A stretch of 64,000 nt of DNA from Candidatus Flexifilum breve (GCA_016717205.1 JADKGC010000012.1:62001-126000), one strand, 5' to 3'. Positions 16,625-25,873 are shown, numbered from the stretch's first letter. A program made the numbers and translations. Notes: a model not told the origin generated them from the letters alone.

Positions 16625-17887
16625 ATGACTGTAGAACATGATGTGAAAAGCCTCGATTTGGCGGTGGGCGGTCGTTACCGCATCGAATGGGCCGAACGTG
16701 AGATGCCCGTCCTGCGCGCGATCCGCGAACGTTTCGCCGTTGAAAAGCCGCTGGCCGGCGTCCGCATCTCCGCGTGCCTCCATGTCACCACGGAAACCGC
16801 GAACCTGATGCACACGCTGCAAGCTGGCGGTGCCGATATCGTTCTGTGCGCGTCCAACCCGCTCTCGACGCAGGATGATGTGGCGGCCTCGCTGGTTTCA
16901 CATTACGAAATCCCCGTCTACGCGATCAAGGGTGAAGACAACAGCACCTACTACGATCACATCAAGGCGGCGCTGGATCACGTCCCCCATCAGACGATGG
17001 ACGACGGCGCGGATCTCGTGAGCACCATTCACAAGACTCGTCGCGAACTGCTGGAAACCATCGTCGGCGGCACGGAAGAGACGACCACAGGCGTCATTCG
17101 CCTCCGCGCCATGGCGCAAGATGGCGCGCTGGAATTCCCGGTGATCGCCGTCAATGACAGCAATACCAAGCACATGTTCGACAATCGCTATGGCACCGGT
17201 CAGAGCACGATCGACGGTGTGGTGCGCGCCACCAACATTCTGCTGGCCGGCAAGACGGTTGTGGTCGCGGGCTACGGCTGGTGCAGTCGTGGGATTGCCA
17301 GCCGTGCTTCGGGGATGGGCGCGAACGTGATCGTGACCGAAATTGACCCGATGCGCGCGCTCGAAGCCGTCATGGATGGTTTCCGGGTGATGCCGATGGC
17401 CGAGGCCGCTGCGGTGGGCGATCTGTTCATCACCGCAACCGGTGACATCAACGTGCTGGACGAACACCATTTCGCCACCATGAAGAGCGGCGCGATCCTC
17501 GCGAATTCCGGCCACTTCAACGTGGAAATCAACATCCCCGCGCTGGAACAAATGGCGGGCGGCAAGCCGCGCCTCGTGCGTCCGTTCGTGGAAGAGTACA
17601 CTGTCAAGGACAAGAAGATCTACGTGCTCGGCGAAGGCCGCCTGATCAACCTCGCCGCCGCCGAAGGTCACCCGGCCAGCGTGATGGACATGAGCTTCGC
17701 GAATCAGGCGCTCGCCGCGGAATATATGGCGAAGAATGCCGCTGTGCTCAAGCCGAATGTATACGTTGTTCCGGAAGACATCGACAAGGAAATCGCTCGT
17801 CTCAAGCTGCTCTCTATGGGCATCCAGATCGATACGCTGACCGAGCAGCAGGCGCACTATCTGACCCAGTGGGAAGAAGGCACGTAA
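16625..17887 (+). CDS. ahcY: Adenosylhomocysteinase (short form)
   Basis: AhcY splits S-adenosylhomocysteine into homocysteine and adenosine, clearing the by-product of SAM-dependent methylation. The 420-residue protein has the substrate blocks HVTTETANL, DNSTYYDH and NDSNTKHMFDNRYGTGQS, and the NAD-binding loop VVAGYGWCSRGIA. It lacks the 40-residue insertion found in plant and many bacterial forms, and it ends without the KPDHYRY tail, as in archaeal and thermophile-type enzymes. The ATG at 16625 follows AGGAG. A TACAAT -10-like box and a small GGGGA/TCCCC hairpin lie in the 108-base gap after adoK. I could not match a known SAH or SAM riboswitch there. Confidence 0.95.
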   Translation: MTVEHDVKSLDLAVGGRYRIEWAEREMPVLRAIRERFAVEKPLAGVRISACLHVTTETANLMHTLQAGGADIVLCASNPLSTQDDVAASLVSHYEIPVYAIKGEDNSTYYDHIKAALDHVPHQTMDDGADLVSTIHKTRRELLETIVGGTEETTTGVIRLRAMAQDGALEFPVIAVNDSNTKHMFDNRYGTGQSTIDGVVRATNILLAGKTVVVAGYGWCSRGIASRASGMGANVIVTEIDPMRALEAVMDGFRVMPMAEAAAVGDLFITATGDINVLDEHHFATMKSGAILANSGHFNVEINIPALEQMAGGKPRLVRPFVEEYTVKDKKIYVLGEGRLINLAAAEGHPASVMDMSFANQALAAEYMAKNAAVLKPNVYVVPEDIDKEIARLKLLSMGIQIDTLTEQQAHYLTQWEEGT

Positions 17888-17921
17888 AATTTACCATTTT
17901 CGTCCGAAGGGAGTCCGCGAT

Positions 17922-20405
17922 ATGCAGTTTCTCAAACGCTTCACCTTGATTGCGCTGGTGCTGATGTTGTCAGCGTTGGCGATCATCCCTGTGGCCGGGC
18001 AGGATAACGGCGCGAAAGCGCGTTTCGTCCATGCGATTCCCGGCGCGTCCGCCGTCGACATTTACGTCGATGGGCAGCTGGCGGTGAGCAGTCTGGCATT
18101 TGGCAGCGCGACGGACTATATCGCGCTCCCGGCGGGCGACCATGCGCTGACCGTCACGCAGGAAGGCGCGACGACCGCGCTGTGGGAACAAAGCCTGACG
18201 TTTGCAGATCAATCGGCGTCGACGCTGATTGCTTCGTCCATCGAACCGCTGGAATTCACCCAGTATACGGATGACCTCAATCCGCTGCCGCTTGGCAAGT
18301 CGCGCTTCACGGCGATCCATGCGATTGCGGATGCCGACCCGGTTGACGTGATTCTGGCGACCGGACAGCCCGTGATTCCGGGACTGACCTACAACCAGCC
18401 CTATGGCACGCTTGACCTGCCCGCGATGACCTATGACCTCGCGGTCGTTCCGGTCGGCGACTCGCTGGAAAACGCGCTCATCGCGGCGGCGACCTACGCG
18501 CTCGACAGCGGAACGTCGTATGTGGCGCTGGCCTATGGCACCGCGAACGATCCGCAGGCCCTGCTGCTCAGCGCACCGACCAACGGCGATGGGCAGGGTG
18601 GGGCGCTGCGTTTGGTGCACGGCGTCGCGGACGCTCCCGCGGTCGATGTGTACGTGAATGATGTGCTCCTCGCGCCGGCGCTGGCGTTCGGCGAACTGAC
18701 CGAATACGTCGCACTGCCGGCGGGTGAATACACGGTCAACGTGAGCGTGACTGGCTCGGGCGACAATGTTGCCTCAGGCAGCGTTTCGGTGGGCTCGGGC
18801 GACTATGTCAGCGCGATTGTGCTGGGCAGCGCGAGCGCCCCGGAACTCCAGACGTTCTCCGAAACCTTCGGCACGGTGAGCAGCACCGAATCGGCGCTGT
18901 ATGTCATCAATGCGCTGAGCGGCGTTTCGTCGGTGACGGCTTCACTGACGGAAGGCGCTGGCTTGATCGCGGATCTGGCCTCGGGCACGGCGCAGTCCGC
19001 ACTCGTCGCGCCGACCACCGAAGATATCATCCTCGGCATCAATACCAATGATGCCTCGGGTGTGCAGCCGCTCGACCTGCCCGGCGGCGTGTACGGTGGT
19101 GTCGTCTACACGGCGATTCTGCTGGATGGTGGCGAGGTGATCGTCGATATGGCGAGCATCGCGCAAGACCTGTCGAGCGCGCCTGTCAGCGCTGTCGCGA
19201 CGCCGGAACCGACACTCGAACCGACCGCCGCACCGACGGAAGCTGCTGCTGCGCCGACCGCAGCACCGGAAATTCTGCCGACTGCTACGCTGGCGGCTCC
19301 GGCGGCCACCGCGCCCGCCGCCTTCACTGGTCCGACCGCGCAGATTATGCTCAACCCCGGTGCGAACCTGCACCTGCGTGAATATCCGCGTCCGGATGCG
19401 CGTTCGCTCGGTCTCGCGCCGTCCGGTGCGATCCTGCTGGTGCTCGGTCGCGAAGGCGAACCCGGCCCGGTTGCTGGCCTCGTCCCGACGCCGACCACGA
19501 CGCCGTTTGTCGACCCGGTCACACTGCTGGAAGATGAAGACACGGATCTCGTGCCGGAACAAACGTGGCTGTATGTCACGTACATCACGCCGGACGGCGG
19601 TTCGATCACCGCGTGGGTGAACGCGCAGTTCCTCGCGCTGAGCGATGCTGACGGCGAAACGTTCATGCTGCGTGAGCTGCTGACGATCCCGAGCAACCGC
19701 TACGGCTTCGCGTCCAACACGGCCATCCAGCCGCCGACCGAACGGCAGAGCGCGCTCACGGTGACGATTGTCGGCGTTGATCCGTCGGCTAACGTGCACA
19801 TCCGCCGGACGCCGACGAGCGAAGGCGAATCGCTGGCGCGCATCCCGAATGGCACAGTGCTCGATTTCCTCGGCCTGAACGAGGCGCAGGATTGGGCTTT
19901 CGTGCGTTATACCAGCCCCGATGGTGGTGCGCTGCGTGGTTGGGTGAACACGTCGTTCATCAGCTATCAGCGCAATGGCCAGCCGACGACTATTGAAGAA
20001 CTGGTCACACGTGAAGAATTGGTCACGGTGGCAGATGAAGAACGCGGTGATATCGAAGTGCAGCCGCAGGCGGCCGCCCCAACGGCAACCCCGCTGCGTG
20101 ACGCGATTGTCGGCGAAGTGATCGGCCTCGACCCGGGCGCAAACCTGCACATGCGCCGCCGCCCGAGCGCGACCTCCGAATCGATTGCGCTGCTGCCCAA
20201 CGGCACGACGCTCGTCATCACGGCGCAGTCCGTGGATACCGATGGCCGCATCTGGCTGGAAACTACCTATCAGGATCAGACGGGTTGGGTCTGGGCGCAG
20301 TACATCCAACTGTCTTTCAATGGACGGTCGTTTGAAGTGACCGCGGTGCCCACCCTCGCTCCGACGCCCACAGGTACGCCAACGGAAGTCCCGGCTGGCG
20401 GCTGA
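17922..20405 (+). CDS. Secreted DUF4397 and bacterial SH3 repeat protein
   Basis: The 827-residue protein starts with a signal peptide (about residues 1-27). It carries two clear DUF4397-type units (VDIYVDGQ...LPAGDHALTV and VDVYVNDV...LPAGEYTVNV) and a weaker unit between them. A low-complexity Pro/Thr/Ala linker (about 420-470) follows, then three SH3b-like repeats, each introduced by GANLHLRE, SANVHIRR or GANLHMRR. The C-terminus is a Pro-Thr tail. SH3b domains usually bind cell-wall material, so a wall-associated surface protein is likely. DUF4397 has no assigned function. It starts 34 bases after ahcY and may be read through from it, but has its own GAAGGGAG site. Confidence 0.85.
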   Translation: MQFLKRFTLIALVLMLSALAIIPVAGQDNGAKARFVHAIPGASAVDIYVDGQLAVSSLAFGSATDYIALPAGDHALTVTQEGATTALWEQSLTFADQSASTLIASSIEPLEFTQYTDDLNPLPLGKSRFTAIHAIADADPVDVILATGQPVIPGLTYNQPYGTLDLPAMTYDLAVVPVGDSLENALIAAATYALDSGTSYVALAYGTANDPQALLLSAPTNGDGQGGALRLVHGVADAPAVDVYVNDVLLAPALAFGELTEYVALPAGEYTVNVSVTGSGDNVASGSVSVGSGDYVSAIVLGSASAPELQTFSETFGTVSSTESALYVINALSGVSSVTASLTEGAGLIADLASGTAQSALVAPTTEDIILGINTNDASGVQPLDLPGGVYGGVVYTAILLDGGEVIVDMASIAQDLSSAPVSAVATPEPTLEPTAAPTEAAAAPTAAPEILPTATLAAPAATAPAAFTGPTAQIMLNPGANLHLREYPRPDARSLGLAPSGAILLVLGREGEPGPVAGLVPTPTTTPFVDPVTLLEDEDTDLVPEQTWLYVTYITPDGGSITAWVNAQFLALSDADGETFMLRELLTIPSNRYGFASNTAIQPPTERQSALTVTIVGVDPSANVHIRRTPTSEGESLARIPNGTVLDFLGLNEAQDWAFVRYTSPDGGALRGWVNTSFISYQRNGQPTTIEELVTREELVTVADEERGDIEVQPQAAAPTATPLRDAIVGEVIGLDPGANLHMRRRPSATSESIALLPNGTTLVITAQSVDTDGRIWLETTYQDQTGWVWAQYIQLSFNGRSFEVTAVPTLAPTPTGTPTEVPAGG

Positions 20406-20423
20406 GTCATCTAACAATGTACG

Positions 20424-20449
20424 GGGGGCGGAGCGTAATTGCCGCCCCC
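20424..20449 (+). terminator. GC-rich hairpin after the DUF4397/SH3 gene
   Basis: GGGGGCGG and CCGCCCCC form an 8-base-pair stem with a 10-base loop, 19 bases after the stop codon. A TATAAT (20452-20457) follows and could be a -10 box for gmd, though no good -35 is seen. Confidence 0.6.
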
Positions 20450-20501
20450 TGTATAATTATATCGGATGACATTACTTTTTCACTTTTAGAGAGACAACCG
20501 C

Positions 20502-21473
20502 ATGAAACGTGCACTGATCACTGGCATCACCGGGCAAGACGGCTCGTATCTGGCAGAATTTCTGCTGGCGAAGGGCTATCAGGTATTCGGGACGATTCGC
20601 CGGAGCAGCACTACCAATTTCGAGCGTATCCAGCACATTCAGGACGATGTAACCCTGATACAGGCGGATCTGTCCGACCTGACGAGTCTGATCTCGGCGG
20701 TTCGCGAAGCGCAGCCGGATGAAGTCTATAATCTGGCGGCGCAAAGCTTCGTGCCGACCTCGTGGTCGCAGCCTGTGTTCACGGGCGAAATCACGGCGCT
20801 CGGCGTGACGCAAATGCTCGACGCGATTCGCAATGCCAAGCCGGATGCGCGCTTCTATCAAGCGTCCAGCAGCGAAATGTTCGGCAAGGTGCAGGAAGTC
20901 CCACAGCGGGAAACCACGCCGTTTTACCCGCGCAGCCCGTACGGCGTCGCGAAGGTCTACGGCCATTGGATCACCGTGAACTATCGTGAAAGCTACAACA
21001 TGCACGCGACGTCGGGGATTCTGTTCAACCACGAGAGCCCGCGCCGCGGTCGCGAATTTGTCACGCGCAAAGTCGCGTACACTGCCGCGCGGATTAAGCT
21101 GGGCTTATCCGAAGAAATGCGCATCGGCAACCTCGACGCGCAGCGCGACTGGGGCTTCGCGGGTGATTATGTCGAAGCGATGTGGCTGATGCTCCAGCAA
21201 GAAACACCGGACGATTACGTCGTCGCGACCGGACAGACGCATACTGTGCAGCGCCTGGTCGAAGTCGCGTTCAACTGTGTGGGGCTGAACTGGCGCGATT
21301 TCGCCGTGCAAGACCCGAAGTTCATGCGTCCCGCCGAAGTCGATCTGCTGATTGGCGATCCGGGCAAGGCGTTCAAGGTGCTGGGCTGGAAACCACATGT
21401 CAGCTTCGAGCAGTTGGTCGAAATGATGGTCAAATCCGACTACGACAAACTCAAGGCTGAGCACAACCTTTGA
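20502..21473 (+). CDS. gmd: GDP-mannose 4,6-dehydratase
   Basis: Gmd makes GDP-4-keto-6-deoxymannose, the precursor of GDP-fucose, GDP-rhamnose and perosamine for surface glycans. The 323-residue SDR protein has the nucleotide loop GITGQDGSYLAE (8-19), the SSSEMFG segment (122-128) with the catalytic glutamate, and the YGVAK Tyr147/Lys151 pair. RRGREFVTRKV is the family's substrate-binding stretch. Its stop overlaps the tatD start (TGATG), so the two are translationally coupled. Two glycosyltransferase genes follow 1.7 kb downstream. No reductase or epimerase for the next step is in the window. Confidence 0.93.
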   Translation: MKRALITGITGQDGSYLAEFLLAKGYQVFGTIRRSSTTNFERIQHIQDDVTLIQADLSDLTSLISAVREAQPDEVYNLAAQSFVPTSWSQPVFTGEITALGVTQMLDAIRNAKPDARFYQASSSEMFGKVQEVPQRETTPFYPRSPYGVAKVYGHWITVNYRESYNMHATSGILFNHESPRRGREFVTRKVAYTAARIKLGLSEEMRIGNLDAQRDWGFAGDYVEAMWLMLQQETPDDYVVATGQTHTVQRLVEVAFNCVGLNWRDFAVQDPKFMRPAEVDLLIGDPGKAFKVLGWKPHVSFEQLVEMMVKSDYDKLKAEHNL

Positions 21474-22273
21474 TGCTGATTGACACGCACTGCCACCTCA
21501 ACTTTGACGGCTACGACGCGGATCGAGAGGCAGTTTTACGGCGCGCCGCCGACGCCGGCGTAACGCGCATCATCATCCCCTCGGTCGATCTGGTCACGGG
21601 GCAGGAGGGGATTGATCTGGCTGAGCGGTATGCGGGAGTGTTCGCCGCCGCTGGCCTCCACCCGAACAGCACCGCCAACTTCACCGATGCCGACCTTGAG
21701 GCCATTACGGCACAGGCCGCGCATCCGAAAGTCGTCGCCATCGGCGAAATCGGGCTGGATTATCACTGGGATGACAGCCCAAAAGCCATGCAGCAGCGCG
21801 CCTTTGCAGCGCAGTTGGCCTTAGCCGCCAAGCTGGAACTGCCTGTGATCATTCATAACCGCGAAGCCAGCGACGACGTGCTGCCGATCCTCGAAGCGTG
21901 GGCGGCGACGCTGCCGCCCGCGCTCAAAGAGCGCCCCGGCGTGCTGCATTCGTTCTCCGCGCCGCCGAGCATCGCCGAGCGCGCGCTGGCGATCAACTTT
22001 TACCTCGGTTTCACTGGCCCGGTGACCTACAAAAATGCGGAGGAGTTACGCCGTGTGGCGCTGGCAGCGCCGCTCGACCGGATGCTGGTCGAAACAGACG
22101 GTCCGTACCTCACCCCCGTGCCGCATCGCGGCAAGCGCAACGAGCCCGCCTATGTCGCGCTCGTCGCCGACCGCATCGCGGCGCTCAAGGGGTTGACGCT
22201 GGACGAGTTTGCCGCCACGACGACCGCCAATGCCGAGCGCTTATTCCGGCTCCCCGGGCAGCCATCGAACTGA
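21473..22273 (+). CDS. tatD: TatD-family metal-dependent hydrolase
   Basis: TatD proteins are TIM-barrel metal-dependent DNases implicated in DNA repair and turnover. The 266-residue protein starts MLIDTHCHLNF, with metal ligands His6 and His8, followed by GEIGLDYHW, PVIIHNREA, VLHSFSA and ETDGPYLTP; all family signatures are in order. The ATG shares a base with the gmd stop. An upstream TTG one codon earlier is less likely. The pairing with gmd seems to be only cotranscription. A 9-base-pair hairpin ends the unit. Confidence 0.92.
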   Translation: MLIDTHCHLNFDGYDADREAVLRRAADAGVTRIIIPSVDLVTGQEGIDLAERYAGVFAAAGLHPNSTANFTDADLEAITAQAAHPKVVAIGEIGLDYHWDDSPKAMQQRAFAAQLALAAKLELPVIIHNREASDDVLPILEAWAATLPPALKERPGVLHSFSAPPSIAERALAINFYLGFTGPVTYKNAEELRRVALAAPLDRMLVETDGPYLTPVPHRGKRNEPAYVALVADRIAALKGLTLDEFAATTTANAERLFRLPGQPSN

Positions 22274-22282
22274 ACGCAAAGA

Positions 22283-22303
22283 GGACGAGGCCAAGCCTCG
22301 TCC
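22283..22303. terminator. GGACGAGGC/GCCTCGTCC hairpin between convergent genes
   Basis: A perfect 9-base-pair stem with a CAA loop, 10 bases after tatD and facing the end of the 22328 gene. The same arms recur at 45584-45603. Confidence 0.6.
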
Positions 22304-22327
22304 GGATATTTGATCTACGAGCGGTGC

Positions 22328-23095
22328 TTACAGCGCGGGTGTCGTCGCATTCAGGAGCGTGTTCAACTGCTCGCTGAACTGCGCCATGAGCTCCGCCGCC
22401 TGTTCCGCCGTGATGCGATCTTCCGCCACCTGCAAATTGATCCGCGCCTGCGCTCGTTCGGTCGCTTCGGTCACGAAGGCGGTCACATCGACACCGTTAT
22501 CGGTGAGGATGGTTGCGAGCGCCGCGCCATCACGGAGCTGCTGCGCGAGATCACGCGGATTCACACCGGTCTGTTCCGCCGCCAACTGCACGATGCCGAC
22601 ATCCATCACGCGATTCAACGCTTGATCGCGCGCTTCGCCAGTCAGAACGTTAGTGAACACATCGGTGATCCGCGCCAGCGCTTGATCGGCCTGTTCCTGC
22701 GTCAGGCGACCATTGGCGACCGCCTGATTGATCGCTTCCGTTGCTCCGGCGACCGCATCGGCGACGACTGCGTCAATCGAGCCGCCGTTGGCCGTGACGA
22801 TTTCGCCCAGCGTCGCGCCGTCGCGCACCTGCGTGCTGACTTCAATGAGGTTCAGGCCCGTGGCATCCATGACCGCCTGCATCAAGTAGATCTGGCGATC
22901 TTCCCCCAAGCGCCCGCCGCGCTGATCGCCGCCCATCTGTCCGCCGCGGCCGCCGCGGCCACCCATGGGTCCCGGTTGTCCGTCTTGCGCCTGCGGATCT
23001 GCCGGAGGGGGGTTCTCCTGCGCCTGTGCCACCAGCGCGCCACCGGCCAATGCCCCAACCAGAACCACCGTCACACCGAATTTCTTCGCGTTCAT
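22328..23095 (-). CDS. Secreted protein with two internal helical repeats, function unknown
   Basis: The 255-residue product has a signal peptide (about residues 1-25, ending VAQAQ) and a Gly/Gln/Arg-rich low-complexity stretch (GGRGGRGGQMGGDQRGG). Two homologous helical units of about 70 residues follow: TGLNLIEVSTQVRDGATL...GRLTQEQADQAL and TGVNPRDLAQQLRDGAAL...DRITAEQAAELM. The LxQVRDGATL and RITxEQA motifs resemble small secreted DUF-type helical proteins of Gram-positive-like lineages, but I cannot assign a function. It is divergent from the glycosyltransferase operon and ends at a shared hairpin with tatD. Confidence 0.7.
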   Translation of the reverse strand: MNAKKFGVTVVLVGALAGGALVAQAQENPPPADPQAQDGQPGPMGGRGGRGGQMGGDQRGGRLGEDRQIYLMQAVMDATGLNLIEVSTQVRDGATLGEIVTANGGSIDAVVADAVAGATEAINQAVANGRLTQEQADQALARITDVFTNVLTGEARDQALNRVMDVGIVQLAAEQTGVNPRDLAQQLRDGAALATILTDNGVDVTAFVTEATERAQARINLQVAEDRITAEQAAELMAQFSEQLNTLLNATTPAL

Positions 23096-23193
23096 TGTCT
23101 TGATCTCCTATGTCCATTCGACTACAACCCTAGAATGCGCCGCACATGTAATCAAAATTCCGCTCAATTGAAAATCATTGGTAAAATTTCTGC

Positions 23194-24126
23194 ATGATCG
23201 ATTTAAGCATCCTCATTGTCAGTTGGAACGTCGCCGACCTGCTCGTCACCTGTATTGAGACCATTCTGGCGGGGCAGGGCGACCTCACTTTCGAAATCAT
23301 CGTCGTCGATCTGGCCAGTCGAGACAATACCGTCGCCGTGCTGCGTGAACGTTTCCCCCAAGTCACCGTGCTGGCGCAGAGCGAAAATGTCGGCTATACG
23401 CGCGGCAATAACATCGCTTTGGCGGCGGCAGGTGGTCGCTATCACTTTTTGCTCAACCCGGATACGGAAATTGTGGGCGATGCGCTGCCCGTGCTCGTGC
23501 GCTATATGGATGCGCATCCCGAGGTGGGTATTGTCGGGCCGCACACCTACAACAGCGACCGCGTCACGACGCAGTCGACACGGCGGCGCTTTCCCACGCC
23601 GCTGATCGGCTTTGTCGAGAGCACGTGGCTGCAGCCGCACGCCCCGAAGCATCTGCTCGACTATTACTACGTCATAGATGGCACGCCGGAGACCGCCACC
23701 CGCGAGGTCGATTGGGTGCAGGGATCGGCACTGCTAGCACGGCGCGAAGTCTACGCGCAGATCGGCGGGCTGGACGAGGGCTACGTGATGTACTCCGAAG
23801 AGCTCGACTGGTGCAAGCGCGCCAAAGACGCGGGCTGGAAGGTTGTTTACTTGGGCGACGCGCACATCGTGCATCACGGCGGCAAAAGCACGGAACAGAT
23901 GGTCGCGCGGTCGCACATCTACTTCCAGCAGAGCAAAATCCGCTACTTTCGCAAGTATCATGGTGCTTTGCTGGCGCATCTGCTGCGCCTGTTCCTGCTG
24001 TTCAACTATGCGATCCAACTCATCGAAGAAAGTGGCAAATTCCTGATTGGGCACAAGCGGGAACTGCGCCGCGGACGCATGCAGGCCTACGCGCAGGTAC
24101 TGCGTTCCGGCTTGAAGGTGACCTGA
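23194..24126 (+). CDS. Family 2 glycosyltransferase (rhamnosyltransferase-like)
   Basis: The 310-residue protein has the GT-A nucleotide-sugar fold: LSILIVSWNVADLL, ENVGYTRGNNIAL, the LLNPDTEI acid motif (metal and donor binding), then VQGSALLARREV and GGLDEGYVMYSEELDWCKRAKDAGW, which is typical of WbbL-type rhamnosyltransferases. The usual DNaSxD reads DLASRDNT here. The C-terminal 60 residues include an amphipathic/hydrophobic stretch (LLAHLLRLFLLFNY) that may touch the membrane. Its stop overlaps the next gene's ATG (TGATG). Together with gmd it points to synthesis of a deoxysugar-containing surface polymer. Confidence 0.88.
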   Translation: MIDLSILIVSWNVADLLVTCIETILAGQGDLTFEIIVVDLASRDNTVAVLRERFPQVTVLAQSENVGYTRGNNIALAAAGGRYHFLLNPDTEIVGDALPVLVRYMDAHPEVGIVGPHTYNSDRVTTQSTRRRFPTPLIGFVESTWLQPHAPKHLLDYYYVIDGTPETATREVDWVQGSALLARREVYAQIGGLDEGYVMYSEELDWCKRAKDAGWKVVYLGDAHIVHHGGKSTEQMVARSHIYFQQSKIRYFRKYHGALLAHLLRLFLLFNYAIQLIEESGKFLIGHKRELRRGRMQAYAQVLRSGLKVT

Positions 24127-25259
24127 TGCGCGTTGGGCTGATCACCGGGGAATACCCGCCGATGCAAGGCGGGATCGGCGCCTACACGCGGATTCTCGCG
24201 CACAGCGTCGCTGCCTTGGGACATGAGGTTCATGTGCTGTCCCGCGTTGGTTCGACTGAAGATGAGCCAGCGATTCACCTAGACCCGCTAATTGGTACAT
24301 GGGATGTGCGCAGTCTTGGCGCAATTCGGGCGTGGGCGCGTGGCGTCGATGTCGTCAACCTGCAGTACCAGACTGCCGCGTTCGATATGTCGCCGATTGT
24401 GCATTTTTTGCCCGACGTCATCGGACGTACGCCCGTGGTGACAACCTTCCACGACCTGCGCTTTCCCTATCTGTTCCCGAAGGCTGGGCGGCTGCGGGAC
24501 TGGATCGTCGCGCATCTGGCGAAGTCCTCGAATGGAGTGATCGCCACCAATCACGAGGACGCGCTCAAGATCGGGCATTTGCCCTGCACAGCGCTCATCC
24601 CGATTGGCAGCAATATCCTCAAGCCGCTGGCCGATGATTTCGACGCGGTGGAGTGGCGGCGGCAGGCTGGAGCCGGAGATGGCGACTTTCTGTTGGCGTA
24701 CTTCGGGTTGATCAACCGCAGCAAAGGGCTGGAACCCCTGCTCAAGTGCGTCGCCAAATTGCGCGCCGAGCATGTGCCCGCGCGTTTGATCATGATCGGT
24801 AATGCCGGGTCAAGCGACCCGACGAACGTCGCCTATATGGAAGAGATCGACGGGCTGATCGAACGGCTGGAGCTCGCGCCCTACATTCACCGACTCGGCT
24901 ACATCGAAGACGACACGGTTATCGGCGCGTATCTGACGGCGGCGGACGCAGTCGTACTTCCGTTCGCGGATGGGGCATCCTACCGCCGAGGCAGTCTGAT
25001 GGCGGCGATTCGCTATGGCTGCCCAACCGTGACGACGATCCCCCGCGTGCATATTCCGACGTTCCAAAATCAGGACAACCTGCTGCTCGTTACGCCGGAT
25101 GATCCGCATGCGCTGACGCATGCGCTGCACCGCCTGTACGAGTCGCCGCAGCTGCGGGTGCGGCTCAAACAGGGGGCGGCGGCGCTGGCGCTGGATTTCG
25201 GTTGGTCAGAGATCGCGCGGGATACAGTCGAATTCTACGAGCGGGTGATCAAGGGCTAA
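24126..25259 (+). CDS. Family 4 glycosyltransferase
   Basis: The 377-residue protein starts MRVGLITGEYPPMQGGIGAYT, the glycine-rich acceptor loop of GT4 enzymes, and has the GT-B C-terminal donor domain (LLAYFGLINRSKGLEPLL, then HRLGYIEDDTVIGAYLTAADAVVLPF). The usual E-x7-E motif is weak (DGASYRRGSLMAAIRYG), so the donor is uncertain. The frame is open far upstream of the chosen ATG, but that part only shadows the preceding GT2 gene. The TGATG junction marks translational coupling. It likely adds one sugar to the same polymer as its partner. Confidence 0.86.
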   Translation: MRVGLITGEYPPMQGGIGAYTRILAHSVAALGHEVHVLSRVGSTEDEPAIHLDPLIGTWDVRSLGAIRAWARGVDVVNLQYQTAAFDMSPIVHFLPDVIGRTPVVTTFHDLRFPYLFPKAGRLRDWIVAHLAKSSNGVIATNHEDALKIGHLPCTALIPIGSNILKPLADDFDAVEWRRQAGAGDGDFLLAYFGLINRSKGLEPLLKCVAKLRAEHVPARLIMIGNAGSSDPTNVAYMEEIDGLIERLELAPYIHRLGYIEDDTVIGAYLTAADAVVLPFADGASYRRGSLMAAIRYGCPTVTTIPRVHIPTFQNQDNLLLVTPDDPHALTHALHRLYESPQLRVRLKQGAAALALDFGWSEIARDTVEFYERVIKG

Positions 25260-25423
25260 CCTCACCCTGCTTGCTGCGCAAGCCGTTCCTCTGCGGGGGG
25301 AGAGGGACAGGAGCCGACCTGCCTTTTGCCTCTCGTCTCAGGTGAGCTTCTCTGAGTGGAAGCTAGTACCGACACGCTCTACTCCCCCTGTCCCTCTGGA
25401 GAGGGATCCGGGGGGGGAGGTTG
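25260..25423. repeat. Degraded CCTCACCCC-type repeat, two blocks
   Basis: CCTCACCC begins one base after the GT4 stop. A GGGGGGAGAGGGACAGG block follows. At 25384-25423 lies the matching C-rich block with CCTGTCCCTCTGGAGAGG and GGGGGGGGAGG. The right-hand block lies inside the 3' end of ruvX and encodes its Pro-rich tail. Confidence 0.6.
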
Positions 25424-25873
25424 ATCCGGCGGCTCGGCTAAGCCATCGCGGACAGCATCGAGATAGCTTTGCAGCATGACGCGGGCGGCGAGATCGTCGA
25501 CGTGATCGCGCAGCTTGCGCCCCTGCCGCCGCGCGATTTCGCTGGCGTCGACGGTAGTCATGTGCTCGTCCCATAGGATGATCGGCAGGGTCGTTGTGAC
25601 CTCGAAGGCTTTCACCCAGTTGCGGACTTTGTCCGCTTGCGTGAACTTGTCTTCGGGCGCGTCGAGATCGGTCGGCAGGCCGATCACGAAGGCGATCACC
25701 TGCTGCTGCGCCGCCAAGCGGTTGATCTTCTCGAAATCTTCCCGCTTGGACTTGCGCTCGATGATCGCCAGTTCTTTGGCGACCAACCCTGTCGTGTCAC
25801 TGAGCGCCACGCCGATCCGCGCGAGACCATGATCCAGCCCGAGCAGTCGCCCCGCGATTGACCGTTCGGTCAT
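25379..25873 (-). CDS. ruvX: Putative pre-16S rRNA nuclease / Holliday junction resolvase-like RuvX
   Basis: YqgF/RuvX proteins have an RNase H-like fold and process the 5' end of 16S rRNA. From ATG 25873 the product is 164 residues. It has GLDHGLARIGVALSD (first acidic residue), FVIGLPTDLD, LPIILWDEHMTTVDA (DExxT) and DDLAARVMLQSYLD (DDxAA); all motifs are present. ATG 25873 overlaps the stop of the preceding gene (ATGA). The last 18 residues (EPPDQPPPPDPSPEGQGE) are encoded by a dispersed repeat and are unlike the family, so the original C-terminus was probably replaced. Confidence 0.9.
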   Translation of the reverse strand: MTERSIAGRLLGLDHGLARIGVALSDTTGLVAKELAIIERKSKREDFEKINRLAAQQQVIAFVIGLPTDLDAPEDKFTQADKVRNWVKAFEVTTTLPIILWDEHMTTVDASEIARRQGRKLRDHVDDLAARVMLQSYLDAVRDGLAEPPDQPPPPDPSPEGQGE

